Made by a program: the position numbers and the translations under genes
Shown here: positions 39,159-48,017 of the stretch, one piece after another
Layout: each line of letters starts with the position of its first letter
Numbering within the stretch: the first letter of the stretch is position 1
The notes under the pieces: generated by a model
Told to the model about the DNA's origin: nothing
Database searches by the model: none
What the model saw: only the letters and a program-made list of their open reading frames with translations
Origin: Devosia sp.
GTDB lineage: Bacteria; Pseudomonadota; Alphaproteobacteria; Rhizobiales; Devosiaceae
NCBI RefSeq assembly: GCF_014860165.1
Contig: NZ_JACZKG010000068.1
Span: forward strand, 1 to 61,894
DNA length: 61,894 bases
Direction of reading: 5' to 3'

Positions 39159-41255
39159 ATGACCAAAGCCACTCCGCCCGTCGCCACCAGGAAGCCGCAT
39201 GTCGTCACGTTCCACGACATCCGGCGCGAGGACCCCTATCACTGGCTGCGCGCGGCAAACTGGCAGGAGGTGATGCAGCAGCCCGAGACGCTGGATGGGG
39301 AAATCCGCGCCTATCTCGAGGCCGAGAACGCTTTCTACGAGGCCGAGTTCGGAGAGCCGACCGCGGCTTTGCAGGAGACGATCTACAAGGAGATCCGCGG
39401 GCGCATCAAAGAGGATGACAGCGGCATTGCCTCGCCCGATGGTCCGTTCGCCTATAATTCGCGCATGCTGGAGGGCAAGCAGTATCCCCAGATCGTGCGC
39501 ACCGCCCGCAATGGTGGTCCCGAGACGGTGCTGCTCGACTGCAATGTCGAAGCTGGCGAGGGCTATTTCGGCTTTGCCGGGGCCGAGCATGACCGGTCCC
39601 ACCGCTACCTGGCCTGGGCCGCCGACCGCGCGGGCTCGGAATATTATGACATCGTCATCCGCGACCTCGAGACCGGTACGGACAGCGCGGAGGTGATCAA
39701 GGACACTGCCGGCTCCTATGTCTGGAGCAATGGCAGCAAGGCGATCTACTATACCGAATATGACGACAACCACCGCCCCTATCGGGTGCGGCTGCACGTC
39801 ATCGGCACCGGCCAGGCCAGCGATCCCATCATCTTCGAGGAAAAGGACCCGGGCTTCTTCGTCGGCGTCGGCCGCACCCTCAGCGACAAGTTCATCGTCA
39901 TCGATGCGCATGACCACCAGACATCGGAATGCTGGCTGATCGATGCCGAGCTGGGTGGCGCGCCGCGCCTGGTCGCGCCACGCGTCACCGATCGCGAATA
40001 TGACATCGATGAGCGCGACGGCGTTCTCTACATCCGAACCAATGCCGATGGCGCCGAGGACTTCAAGGTCGTCACCGCTCCGGTCGACAATCCCGGTGCC
40101 GAGAACTGGACCGATCTGGTGCCGCACCAGCAGGGCGTGCTGATCCTCGACACTGTCGTCATCAAGAACCACCTGCTGCGCCTCGAGCGCCACGAGGGCC
40201 TGCCGCGCATCGTCGTGCGTGACCTGCGGACCGGCAAGGAAGAAACCGTCAAGTTCGACGAAGAGGCCTATTCGCTGGGCATGTCGGTCGGCTACGAGTT
40301 CGACACTTCGGTGTTCCGCCTGACCTATTCATCACCCACCACGCCGTCGCGGACCTACGACGTCGATCTCGAAACCGGCATCCGCACGCTGCTCAAGGAG
40401 CAGGAAGTGCCCTCGGGGCATAATCCTGATGACTATGAGACGCGCCGGCTCTTTGCCACCGCCGCCGATGGCGAACTGGTTCCGGTCACCGTGCTCTACC
40501 GGAAGGGCACCAGGCTCGACGGCTCCGCCCCGGCGCTGCTCTATGGCTATGGCGCCTATGGCATGTCGATGCCTTCGGCCTTCTCGATCTCGGCCCTGTC
40601 GCTGGTCGACCGCGGCTTCGTGCATGCGACCGCCCATATCCGGGGCGGCATGGAGAAGGGCTATCGCTGGTATGTGCAGGGCCGCCGCGAGCACAAGTCC
40701 AATACCTTCACCGACTTCATCGCCGCGGCCGAGATGCTGATCGACAAGGGCTATACGTCCAAGGGCCGCATCGTGGCCCAGGGCGGCTCGGCCGGCGGCA
40801 TGCTGATGGGCGCCATAGCCAATCTGCGGCCCGATCTGTGGGCCGGCATCCTGGCACAGGTGCCGTTCGTGGACGTGCTGAATACCATGCTCGACGAGAC
40901 CCTGCCGCTCACCCCGCCCGAATGGCCCGAATGGGGCAATCCGCTGGCCTCGGCCGAGGACTATGCCCGCATCGCGGCCTATGCGCCCTATGAGCAGGTC
41001 GCGGCCATGGACTATCCGCCGATCTTCGCCCTGGCCGGGCTCACCGATCCGCGAGTCACCTATTGGGAGCCGGCCAAATGGGTCGCCAGGTTGCGCGCAA
41101 CCAAGACCGGCACGGCGCCATTGTATCTGCGCACCAATATGGGCGCCGGTCATGGTGGTGCATCCGGCCGCTTCGACCGGCTCAAGGAAACGGCGATGTG
41201 CTACGCCTTTGCGCTGAACGCCGTCGGATTGGAAGGATCATTTCCCGCCAACTGA
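39159..41255 (+). CDS. S9A serine peptidase, oligopeptidase B-like
   Basis: A 698-residue prolyl-oligopeptidase-family enzyme. The N-terminal beta-propeller domain begins after 'REDPYHWLR' (about 23-31). The C-terminal hydrolase has 'LLYGYGAYG', the nucleophile in 'QGGSAGGMLMGA' (about residue 544), Asp in 'GLTDPRVTYWEPAKWVA' and His in 'MGAGHGGASGR'. It should cut peptides after basic residues in the cytoplasm, if a true oligopeptidase B. No signal peptide. It forms its own unit, about 0.2 kb downstream of the divergent mrp operon. Confidence 0.93.
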   Translation: MTKATPPVATRKPHVVTFHDIRREDPYHWLRAANWQEVMQQPETLDGEIRAYLEAENAFYEAEFGEPTAALQETIYKEIRGRIKEDDSGIASPDGPFAYNSRMLEGKQYPQIVRTARNGGPETVLLDCNVEAGEGYFGFAGAEHDRSHRYLAWAADRAGSEYYDIVIRDLETGTDSAEVIKDTAGSYVWSNGSKAIYYTEYDDNHRPYRVRLHVIGTGQASDPIIFEEKDPGFFVGVGRTLSDKFIVIDAHDHQTSECWLIDAELGGAPRLVAPRVTDREYDIDERDGVLYIRTNADGAEDFKVVTAPVDNPGAENWTDLVPHQQGVLILDTVVIKNHLLRLERHEGLPRIVVRDLRTGKEETVKFDEEAYSLGMSVGYEFDTSVFRLTYSSPTTPSRTYDVDLETGIRTLLKEQEVPSGHNPDDYETRRLFATAADGELVPVTVLYRKGTRLDGSAPALLYGYGAYGMSMPSAFSISALSLVDRGFVHATAHIRGGMEKGYRWYVQGRREHKSNTFTDFIAAAEMLIDKGYTSKGRIVAQGGSAGGMLMGAIANLRPDLWAGILAQVPFVDVLNTMLDETLPLTPPEWPEWGNPLASAEDYARIAAYAPYEQVAAMDYPPIFALAGLTDPRVTYWEPAKWVARLRATKTGTAPLYLRTNMGAGHGGASGRFDRLKETAMCYAFALNAVGLEGSFPAN

Positions 41256-41325
41256 TTGTTGCAGCGTCATAATCGGCCTATACCAAGGCCATTCCCCTCA
41301 GCGTCTATCCCAATCGGAGGCCACA

Positions 41326-41934
41326 ATGTCCACCAAGTTCACCCTGCCGCCCCTGCCCTACGCCTATGACGCGCTCGGCCCCTATATGTCGGCGGAGACG
41401 CTCGAATACCATCACGACAAGCACCATCAGGCCTATGTCACCAATGGCGAGAAGCTGCTGGAAGGTTCGGGCCTCGAAATCCTGCCGCTCGAGGACATCG
41501 TCAAGGAGAGCTACGGCAAGAATGCCGGTCTCTTCAATAATGCCGGCCAGCACTACAACCACGTTCACTTCTGGAACTGGATGAAGCCCAATGGCGGCGG
41601 CAACAAGCTGCCAGGCAAGCTGCAGGCGGCCATCGATTCCGACCTTGGCGGCTTTGACAAGTTCCGCGCCGATTTCATCGCCGCCGGCACCACCCAGTTC
41701 GGTTCGGGCTGGGCCTGGCTGTCGCTCAAGAACGGCAAGCTCGAAGTCAGCAAGACCCCGAACGGGGAGTCGCCGCTGGTCCATGGCGGCAAGCCGATCC
41801 TGGGCGTCGATGTGTGGGAGCATTCCTATTACATCGACTACCGCAATGCCCGCCCGAAATACCTCGAAGCCTGGTTCGACAACCTGGTGAACTGGGACCA
41901 TGTCGAGCTGATGTTCGAAGAAGCCAAGGCGTAG
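41326..41934 (+). CDS. sodB: Iron-type superoxide dismutase
   Basis: A 202-residue cytoplasmic superoxide dismutase. Metal ligands: His in 'LEYHHDKHHQAYV', His in 'AGQHYNHVHFW', and Asp/His in the signature 'DVWEHSYYIDY'. The Gln placed in 'NNAGQHYNH' of the N-terminal domain is characteristic of the Fe type. GGAGG precedes the ATG. A strong terminator follows after an intervening repeat. Confidence 0.95.
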   Translation: MSTKFTLPPLPYAYDALGPYMSAETLEYHHDKHHQAYVTNGEKLLEGSGLEILPLEDIVKESYGKNAGLFNNAGQHYNHVHFWNWMKPNGGGNKLPGKLQAAIDSDLGGFDKFRADFIAAGTTQFGSGWAWLSLKNGKLEVSKTPNGESPLVHGGKPILGVDVWEHSYYIDYRNARPKYLEAWFDNLVNWDHVELMFEEAKA

Positions 41935-41957
41935 TGCCCACAGATCCTTCCTGTTCT

Positions 41958-42046
41958 CACCGGGTCATTCCCGCGAAGGCGGGAATCTTTGTTTGCTGAG
42001 CCATCCAAAACGGAGATCCCCGCCTTCGCGGGGATGACCCGGTGAC
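41958..42046. repeat. Paired REP-like repeat after sodB
   Basis: GGGTCATTCCCGCGAAGGCGGGAATC (first unit, spaced palindrome) and an inverted partner GATCCCCGCCTTCGCGGGGATGACCC are arranged head-to-head around a short spacer; the outer GGGTCAT / ATGACCC also match. Each unit folds as a hairpin. This is the same dispersed family seen at 13-142 and 60148-60250. Confidence 0.8.
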
Positions 42047-42055
42047 ACAATATCC

Positions 42056-42089
42056 AGCCCGCTCGCGCCCCGCGCCGGCGGGCTTTTTT
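42056..42089 (+). terminator. Intrinsic terminator downstream of sodB
   Basis: AGCCCGC (42056-42062) pairs with GCGGGCT (42078-42084) and is followed by a six-T run (42084-42089), the form of a Rho-independent terminator for rightward transcription from sodB. Confidence 0.8.
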
Positions 42090-42197
42090 ATCCCCCGCCA
42101 TCCACTTTTCCCCAGCCATTAGCCATTTCGCCAGCCCCACCCTTCAACGCTCCAGCGAGCCGTGGTAACGGTCTGTTTACCATTCGGGGGGACGTCA

Positions 42198-42743
42198 TTG
42201 TCAGAGCCGACCAAGGTCGTTGCCATCATTGCGGCGAATACCGCGCTATCGTCATTGCTGGCGATGGTGGTGGCTGGCGACTCGCATCTCAAGGTGCGGC
42301 AGTTCGATAGCGACATCGACCTGGTTGCCTATATGCGCATCGCCCCGCTCCACATGCTGGTCTGTGATTTCGATCGCGAGGGGCGTCCGGCCTATGAGAT
42401 GGTCGAGTCCATCCGCCTCAACCACACGCTGATCAGCCAGGACGTGCCCGTCATCGCCCTGACACGCACCATCACCCCGCCGATGCGCCACCAGGCCATC
42501 AGCGCCGGCATTGACGAAGTTATCATCAAGCCGATGTCGCCGCGCCATCTGCTGCAGCGCATCCAGGCGCGGCTGCGCAGCCGCAGCGTCGTGGGGGTGC
42601 TTGGCGGCTATCGCGGCCCGGAACGGCGCAACCGCATGCCCATGCCCGCGCCGCAACCGGTACCGACCCGCCGCAGCAGCGACAACGTCGTCCCGCTCTT
42701 TCCCGACCGCCGCAAACCGCGCCATCCCGGGCTCGACGGGTAG
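42198..42743 (+). CDS. Response-regulator receiver-like protein with basic tail
   Basis: A 181-residue protein starting at TTG, with GGGGGG at good spacing. Residues about 8-125 have a receiver fold ('VVAIIAANTALSSLLAMVV', 'LHMLVCDFDREGRPAYEMVESIR', 'VPVIALTRT', 'AGIDEVIIKPMSPRHLLQRI'), with the phosphoacceptor Asp in VCDFD and the conserved Lys in IIKP. The acidic pair at the N-terminus is replaced by AAN, so phosphorylation is doubtful. The tail is rich in Arg and Pro with no output domain. Confidence 0.8.
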   Translation: MSEPTKVVAIIAANTALSSLLAMVVAGDSHLKVRQFDSDIDLVAYMRIAPLHMLVCDFDREGRPAYEMVESIRLNHTLISQDVPVIALTRTITPPMRHQAISAGIDEVIIKPMSPRHLLQRIQARLRSRSVVGVLGGYRGPERRNRMPMPAPQPVPTRRSSDNVVPLFPDRRKPRHPGLDG

Positions 42744-42883
42744 GCTTCTCTCACCTCTCCCTTTGGGGGAGAGGTCGACCCTCTTGGGTCGGGTGAGGGG
42801 GCCTTTACTGGATGCAGTGCGAGGGGAAGGCCCCCTCACCGGCGCTGTGCGCCGACCTTTCCCCCAAAGGGAGAGGTGAAGTG
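42744..42883. repeat. Long palindromic intergenic repeat, second copy
   Basis: This 140-bp element has inverted ends (CACCTCTCCCTTTGGGGGAG and its complement, slightly mutated on the right) and an inner inverted pair around AGGCCCCCTCACC. It fills the space between the stop codon of the receiver protein and the stop codon of the convergent SLOG-like gene. It is the same family as 9398-9530, with parts in inverted order. Confidence 0.85.
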
Positions 42884-43453
42884 CTACCGCGCTTCTGTCA
42901 CCAGCCGGAGCAACCTGGCCCACAGGTCCTCGATGGAATCGGCGAACTGCACCGCCCGGTCATAGCCCGGCAGGCCCGGGGACAGCACGTCGGCGGCGTA
43001 GCCGCGCATGACTTCGTAGGCCCGGTGGCGGTTGAGCATGACGACCGGGGGCGTGCGGCCCTGTGCCTTGGCGGCGGCCCAGGTGCCAAACAGCGCCGAA
43101 GCCGAAGCCAGCGAGCCGGGCAGAGCCACATAGGCCTCGGCCCTTTGCACCATGCGCGCCAACCGGTCGCTCTTTTCGGGCAACACGTCCATGGTCACGC
43201 CGGCAAGGGCGGGCGGGAGCGTGATCGATGCATCGGCGACGATTTCGACGCTGCCACCGGCGGTGCGGGCCGCGGTGATCAGCGGCACCGGGATGATGCC
43301 GTTTTCGGCGAGACAGATGATGCGGGCGCCGCGCTTGGCGAAATAGCTGCCCGCCTGGCTCATGATCGAAGCCCGCTCGGGATCACCCGGTCCCTTGTCC
43401 GAGGCGAAAACGGCAATGACCGGCGCTGAGATGGCGGGCTCCAGCATGCTCAT
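42884..43453 (-). CDS. SLOG/LOG-like Rossmann-fold protein
   Basis: A 189-residue protein of the SLOG (LOG/DprA-like) superfamily judging by pattern: 'PVIAVFASDKGPGDPERASIMSQAGSYFAKRGARIICL' at the N-terminus and 'AEAYVALPGSLASASALFGTWAAAKAQGR' near residues 105-135. The latter corresponds to the PGGxGTxxE nucleotide-binding motif of LOG proteins, but the Gly-Thr and catalytic Glu are not conserved, so it may only bind a nucleotide. Its ATG overlaps the stop of the HerA-like gene (ATGA), so it is co-translated with it. Confidence 0.68.
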   Translation of the reverse strand: MSMLEPAISAPVIAVFASDKGPGDPERASIMSQAGSYFAKRGARIICLAENGIIPVPLITAARTAGGSVEIVADASITLPPALAGVTMDVLPEKSDRLARMVQRAEAYVALPGSLASASALFGTWAAAKAQGRTPPVVMLNRHRAYEVMRGYAADVLSPGLPGYDRAVQFADSIEDLWARLLRLVTEAR

Positions 43454-44937
43454 CGTCCCCGCTTCAGGCCGCCGAGGATGCCGCGGACCAGCGCGCTGCC
43501 GAGCCGGTTGGCCACGGTCCGGGCCAGCGAGTTCATCGCGGCCTCGGCCGGCGTCTGCCGGTTGGAACTGCGGCGTGGCGCAGCGTCCTGATAGGTGCGC
43601 TCGGTCTTGCGCAGCTCGTCGTCCTGCCGCTGCCGTTCCTCGGCCAGCTGCCGGTCCCGGGCGCGCCGGGCCAGGATTTCGAAGGCGGATTCGCGATCGG
43701 CCGGATTGTCATAAAGACCCGCGACCGGCGAGCCAGCGATGATGGATTCGCGTTCGGCGGGATTGAGCGGGCCCACCTGCGCCGATGGCGGGCGGATCAG
43801 CGTGCGCCCGACAATGGAGGGAATGCCCTTCTCCCCGAGCACCGAGACCAGCGCCTCGCCGATGCCGAGCTGGGTGATGACCTCCTCGGTCGAAAATTCC
43901 GGATTGGGGCGGAAGGTCTCGGCCGCGACACGCACCGCCTTCTGCTCGCGCGGCGTATAGGCGCGCAGGGCGTGCTGCACCCGGTTGGACAACTGGGCCA
44001 GCACCGTTTCGGGAATGTCGACCGGGTTCTGCGTGACGAAGTAGACGCCCACGCCCTTGGAGCGCACCAGCTTGACCACCTGCTCGACCTTGTCGATCAG
44101 CACCTTGGGCGCGTCATCGAAGAGCAGATGTGCCTCGTCGAAGAAGAAGACCAGCCTGGGCCGATCTGCGTCGCCGACCTCCGGCAGTTCCTCGAAGAGT
44201 TCGCTCAGCATCCAGAGCAGGAACGTCGCATAGAGCCGCGGTGCTCGCATCAATTCGTCTGCGGCAAGGATCGAGATGAAACCGCGCCCATCGCTGTTGG
44301 TCCGCATCAGGTCGGCGATTTCAAGCGCCCGCTCGCCAAAAAACGATTCGCCGCCCTGCTGTTCGAGCACCAGCAATGCCCGCTGGATTGCGCCGATGGA
44401 GGCCGTGGTCACATTGCCGTAGCGGGTCGAGATTTCCTTGGCCCGTTCCTGGATATCGACCAGCAGTGCACGCAAGTCCTTGAGGTCGAGCAGCAGCAGG
44501 CCTTCGTCATCGGCCAGCTTGAAGGCGATGTTGAGCACGCCTTCCTGCGTGTCGTTGAGTTCGAGCAGGCGGCTGAGCAGCAGCGCGCCCATTTCCGAGA
44601 TGGTGGCGCGGATCGGGTGGCCCTGCCGCCCGAACAGGTCCCAGAAAATGACGGGGAACACGTCATCCTTGAACTCGGCGAAGCCGATATCCTGGGCCCG
44701 CTGGGTCTGCCAGCCCTGCGCCACGCCCATCTTGCCCACGCCGCTCAGGTCGCCCTTGATGTCGGCGGCAAAGACCGGCACGCCGGCGGCCGAAAATCCC
44801 TCGGCCATGACCTGCAGGGTAACCGTCTTGCCGGTGCCGGTGGCGCCGGTCACCAAGCCATGGCGATTGCCATATTTGAGCGCGAGGTATTCCGGATGCG
44901 TGCTGGTGCCGAGGAAGATCTTGTCGTCAACGAGCAT
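43450..44937 (-). CDS. HerA-like P-loop ATPase, YjgR/DUF853 family
   Basis: A 495-residue FtsK/HerA-superfamily ATPase. Walker A 'VTGATGTGKTVTLQVMAEGF' is near residues 29-48, 'FAADIKGDLSG' follows, Walker B 'RLVFFFDEAHLLFDD' is near 254-268 and the Arg/sensor segment 'VYFVTQNPVDIPETVLAQLSNRVQHALRAYTPREQ' is typical. The C-terminal 90 residues are charged and probably disordered. Family function is unsettled; hexameric DNA or protein translocation is presumed. Translationally coupled to the SLOG-like gene. Confidence 0.92.
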   Translation of the reverse strand: MLVDDKIFLGTSTHPEYLALKYGNRHGLVTGATGTGKTVTLQVMAEGFSAAGVPVFAADIKGDLSGVGKMGVAQGWQTQRAQDIGFAEFKDDVFPVIFWDLFGRQGHPIRATISEMGALLLSRLLELNDTQEGVLNIAFKLADDEGLLLLDLKDLRALLVDIQERAKEISTRYGNVTTASIGAIQRALLVLEQQGGESFFGERALEIADLMRTNSDGRGFISILAADELMRAPRLYATFLLWMLSELFEELPEVGDADRPRLVFFFDEAHLLFDDAPKVLIDKVEQVVKLVRSKGVGVYFVTQNPVDIPETVLAQLSNRVQHALRAYTPREQKAVRVAAETFRPNPEFSTEEVITQLGIGEALVSVLGEKGIPSIVGRTLIRPPSAQVGPLNPAERESIIAGSPVAGLYDNPADRESAFEILARRARDRQLAEERQRQDDELRKTERTYQDAAPRRSSNRQTPAEAAMNSLARTVANRLGSALVRGILGGLKRGR

Positions 44938-45054
44938 CGCGCCGCCATCCTGTGAGTTGGGTTCTTATAGCCGCCCCCGTCCCGGCGGGACAACTCGTAA
45001 CTCTGTTTTCCATTGCCAATGGCGGGATCCGGCCCGGCGCGGCACAATGGCGGC

Positions 45055-46371
45055 ATGATGAAAACCATGCTTGCCACCCGCCGTAACGTCCTCGCAGCGT
45101 TTGCCGTGATGGCCGCCACCCCGGCGGCACGCGCCCAATCGGTGCTCGATGCGACCACGCTCGGGCTTGTGGAAGGTTCGGACGCGGACCAGAGCGACAT
45201 CCTGCAGCATGCGCTCGGCCGGGCGGCCGATAGCGGCCAGGTGCTGCGCCTGCCCCGCGGCACCATCTATGCGCAGGGGCTCGACCTACCCGGCAACCTC
45301 ATTGTCGAGGGCGTTCCCGGCAGCACCACGATCGCCTCCATCAGCGGCGGCACGATCGGCAGCATTCACGAGCATAATGCGCTGGTGCTGCGGGATATCA
45401 TCTTTGCCGGGCGCGGCACGGCCGAAGGGACGCAGGGCCTGCTTTCCCTCGAATATGCAGACAACATCACCCTCGAGCGCTGCGCCTTCCGCGGCGCGCC
45501 GGGCATTGCCGTCAGCATCGTCGACGCCGCAGCCACCATTCGCGACTGTGAATTCGACGACATCGGCGATGCTGCCATCCACGCCATGGACAGCCGCGGG
45601 TTGCTGATTTCAGGCAACCGCATCGATGGGTGCGGCAATGCCGGCATCCGCATCTGGCGCGGCGAAAGCGGCCCCGACGGGTCCATCATATCAGCCAATC
45701 GCATCGCCAATATCGACTGGCGCGGCGGCGGCAATGGGCAGAACGGCAATGGCATCAACGTCTACAAGGCCGATGAAGTCATCATCGCCGACAATCACAT
45801 CGCCGACTGCGCCTTCACCGCAATTCGTCTCAACGCGACCAATAACAGCCAGGTCAGCGGCAATACCTGCCTGCGCTCGGGCGAAGTGGCGATCTTCTCG
45901 GAATTCGAATTCTCGGGATCGGTCATCGCCAACAACATCATCGACGGCGCTGCCACCGGGATCTCCATCACCAATCTGGATAGTGGCGGCCAGCTCGCGG
46001 TATGCCAGGGCAATATCGTGCGCAATATCGCCCCGGCATCGGCGGTGAACCCCGATACCATCCCCATCGGCATCTTCGCCGAGGCGGAAACCGCCATCAC
46101 GGGCAACACCGTGCAGGGCGTGCCGGGTGTCGCCATCGCCGCCGGCTACGGCACCTTCCTGCGCAATGTGCTGATCGCGGGCAATGTGATCAGCGAGAGC
46201 GATATCGGCATCGGCGTCAGCGTGGTGGATGGCGCCGGTAGGGTCCATATCGGCGGCAATGCGATCACGGCGCGCCAGCATGCCGTGGTGGGCCTAGCCT
46301 GGACCGATATCGTGGAAGCCGATCTCGCCGGCAATGCCGAACGCTATCCCAATGTTTCGCTGGGCAGTTAG
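45055..46371 (+). CDS. Tat-exported TIGR03808-type repeat protein, parallel beta-helix
   Basis: A 438-residue exported protein. The N-terminal 'LATRRNVLAAFAVMAATPAARAQ' is a twin-arginine signal with AxA cleavage near residue 27. The mature protein is a right-handed parallel beta-helix, visible as recurring 'ISGNRI', 'ISANRI', 'IADNHI', 'VSGNTC' and 'ITGNTV' turns. It resembles the TIGR03808 Tat-translocated family of alphaproteobacteria. Substrate, if any, is unknown; such folds often bind polysaccharide. The start could be either ATG of an ATGATG pair. Its 3' end overlaps the convergent asparaginase by 4 bp. Confidence 0.87.
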   Translation: MMKTMLATRRNVLAAFAVMAATPAARAQSVLDATTLGLVEGSDADQSDILQHALGRAADSGQVLRLPRGTIYAQGLDLPGNLIVEGVPGSTTIASISGGTIGSIHEHNALVLRDIIFAGRGTAEGTQGLLSLEYADNITLERCAFRGAPGIAVSIVDAAATIRDCEFDDIGDAAIHAMDSRGLLISGNRIDGCGNAGIRIWRGESGPDGSIISANRIANIDWRGGGNGQNGNGINVYKADEVIIADNHIADCAFTAIRLNATNNSQVSGNTCLRSGEVAIFSEFEFSGSVIANNIIDGAATGISITNLDSGGQLAVCQGNIVRNIAPASAVNPDTIPIGIFAEAETAITGNTVQGVPGVAIAAGYGTFLRNVLIAGNVISESDIGIGVSVVDGAGRVHIGGNAITARQHAVVGLAWTDIVEADLAGNAERYPNVSLGS

Positions 46372-47369
46372 CCTACCGTCCGCATCTCGCCCACAGTGGC
46401 GCCGCGCACGTTCTTGATGGGCTGGTGCGCCAGAGTCTCGATGAGCGCACGCTGTTCGGCATCGGGGTCGGCAAATTTCAGCAGCACACCGGCCAGCATG
46501 GCGTGGGAGGCGGCCATGTTGCCGTCGTCGCATTTGATGGCGTAGCCCCAGCCCTTGTCGCGGATGGCGCCGCATTGCACGCCTTCGGCGCCGCCCTTCT
46601 GCATCAGCCGGCCCTTGAAAGCCTGCATCAGCAGGGTGTCGGGATGGTCGGTTCCGGCCACCAGATGCGGATGGGACGTGGCGGCATCGAACAGGCGACG
46701 CGCGGCCGTGGCCAGTTCATCGGGCAGGCCCTTGCCGGTCGACATCCGCGCAAAGCCATAGGCGAAGGCCCGCAGGGGCGCGGCGAAAGTCGGAATCGAG
46801 CAGCCGTCGGTGCCGCACTTGCCTTCGGTCAGGCTCTCGCCGATTACCGCTTCCACGGCGGCGCGAACGACCTTCTGCACTTCGTGTTCTCGCGAGACAT
46901 AGCCGGCCGTTGGCACGCCCATGGCCAGGGCCACGCTCAGCATGCCTGAATGCTTGCCTGAGCAATTGTTGTGCAAGGGGCTCGGCTCCGCCCCGGCCGC
47001 CCGCAGCGCCTCGCGGGCCGCCGCATTGGTGGGCGCATGCGCCCCGCATTCGAGGTCCGCTGCCGACAGGCCAATGCGGGTCAGCAGGCCATTGGCCGTA
47101 GCAACATGCTCGGCCTCGCCATGGTGGCTGGCGCAGGCCAGCGCCAGTTCTTCCTCGGTATGATGGAACTTGCCTTCGGCATGACGCGCAAAGATCGGCA
47201 GCGCCTGCATGGATTTTATCGCCGAGCGCGGAAAGATCGGGCGCTCGATGTCGCCGGCCGAAGCGATGATCTTTCCATCGGCATCGACCACCACATAGGC
47301 GCCGCGGTGGCGGTTCTCGACCCAGTTGCCGCGGATGGCTTCGGCAAGAATGGGATTGGCTTCCATCAT
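46368..47369 (-). CDS. L-asparaginase, Rhizobium etli AII-like (asparaginase_II family)
   Basis: A 333-residue asparaginase of the rhizobial inducible type, unrelated to the E. coli enzymes. Motifs: 'IFPRSAIKSMQALPIF' (Ser-x-x-Lys, about 47-62), 'ALACASHHGE', 'HNNCSGKHSGML' and 'GTDGCSIPTF' with metal-binding Cys. GGAG with a T7 spacer precedes the ATG. It deamidates asparagine to aspartate and ammonium, linking with nitrogen use elsewhere in the window. Cytoplasmic, no signal peptide. Confidence 0.9.
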   Translation of the reverse strand: MMEANPILAEAIRGNWVENRHRGAYVVVDADGKIIASAGDIERPIFPRSAIKSMQALPIFARHAEGKFHHTEEELALACASHHGEAEHVATANGLLTRIGLSAADLECGAHAPTNAAAREALRAAGAEPSPLHNNCSGKHSGMLSVALAMGVPTAGYVSREHEVQKVVRAAVEAVIGESLTEGKCGTDGCSIPTFAAPLRAFAYGFARMSTGKGLPDELATAARRLFDAATSHPHLVAGTDHPDTLLMQAFKGRLMQKGGAEGVQCGAIRDKGWGYAIKCDDGNMAASHAMLAGVLLKFADPDAEQRALIETLAHQPIKNVRGATVGEMRTVG

Positions 47370-47560
47370 AAAAAAACTCCGGTCCAGGCCGTTCTCACGA
47401 ACAGCGCAGGACCGGAAAAGTCAACAGAGCATGGGAAGGAGGCAGGCACGAAACTCGCATCGGCGAGGGTGGAGACCCGACATGGCTTGTGGCTACGATC
47501 TGCGGCGATGGTTGAACCGCAATCCAGCCGGGTCTCCGCCGCCACCGACGACGACTGGGA

Positions 47561-47899
47561 CTAGAGGTCCCAGTCGTGGACGACGGTCAGGTAGCGCGAA
47601 TTGACCCAGCCGGCGGTGTCCTGCGCCCCGACCAGGCACCAATCGGCACCGGACTGGGCCTCGATGCAGCGCTCGACCCAGACATGGCTGCCGGGATTGA
47701 AAGCGCCGATCTTCTGCGAATAGGAGGCGGGCCACTTGCGGACATTGAGCTTGTCCCAATGGGCCACGCCGGTCACCTGCGCCAGCTGGTCGACCTGGTA
47801 GCCGGCGGCCATGGCGGGCTGCACGGCAAAGGCGCCAGCTGCGGCAATCACGAGGCCGCAGAGCGCGGCGACCAGAACTTTTTCCTGTTGCTTGTTCAT
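47561..47899 (-). CDS. Secreted SH3-like domain protein
   Basis: A 112-residue protein with a Sec signal peptide (MNKQQEKVLVAALCGLVIAA through AMAA, about residues 1-32), followed by a bacterial SH3-like domain: 'DKLNVRKWPASYSQKIGAFNPGSHVWVERC' and 'DWCLVGAQDTAGWVNSRYL'. Two Cys may form a disulphide. Such domains bind cell-wall peptides. No catalytic domain. Confidence 0.85.
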   Translation of the reverse strand: MNKQQEKVLVAALCGLVIAAAGAFAVQPAMAAGYQVDQLAQVTGVAHWDKLNVRKWPASYSQKIGAFNPGSHVWVERCIEAQSGADWCLVGAQDTAGWVNSRYLTVVHDWDL

Positions 47900-48017
47900 T
47901 TTGTCCCCCCGGGACAGTTCGGTTGTTGGGATCACCCTGCCCGATACGATTTGAACTGATCGTGAGAGCGTCGTTCAGAAACCGTTCATCTTGCGGGCAG
48001 GGTTGGGTGCCATTGCC

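Noticed and set aside
42744..42883. A possible CRISPR-like or tandem repeat
   Set aside because: There are only two inverted arms, no regular spacers and no cas genes in the window; it is a palindromic intergenic repeat.
43450..44937. Calling the HerA-like ATPase a known antiphage system
   Set aside because: The known defence pairs use HerA with SIR2 or DUF4297-type nucleases; none is encoded next to it, and DUF853 proteins are common in ordinary chromosomes.
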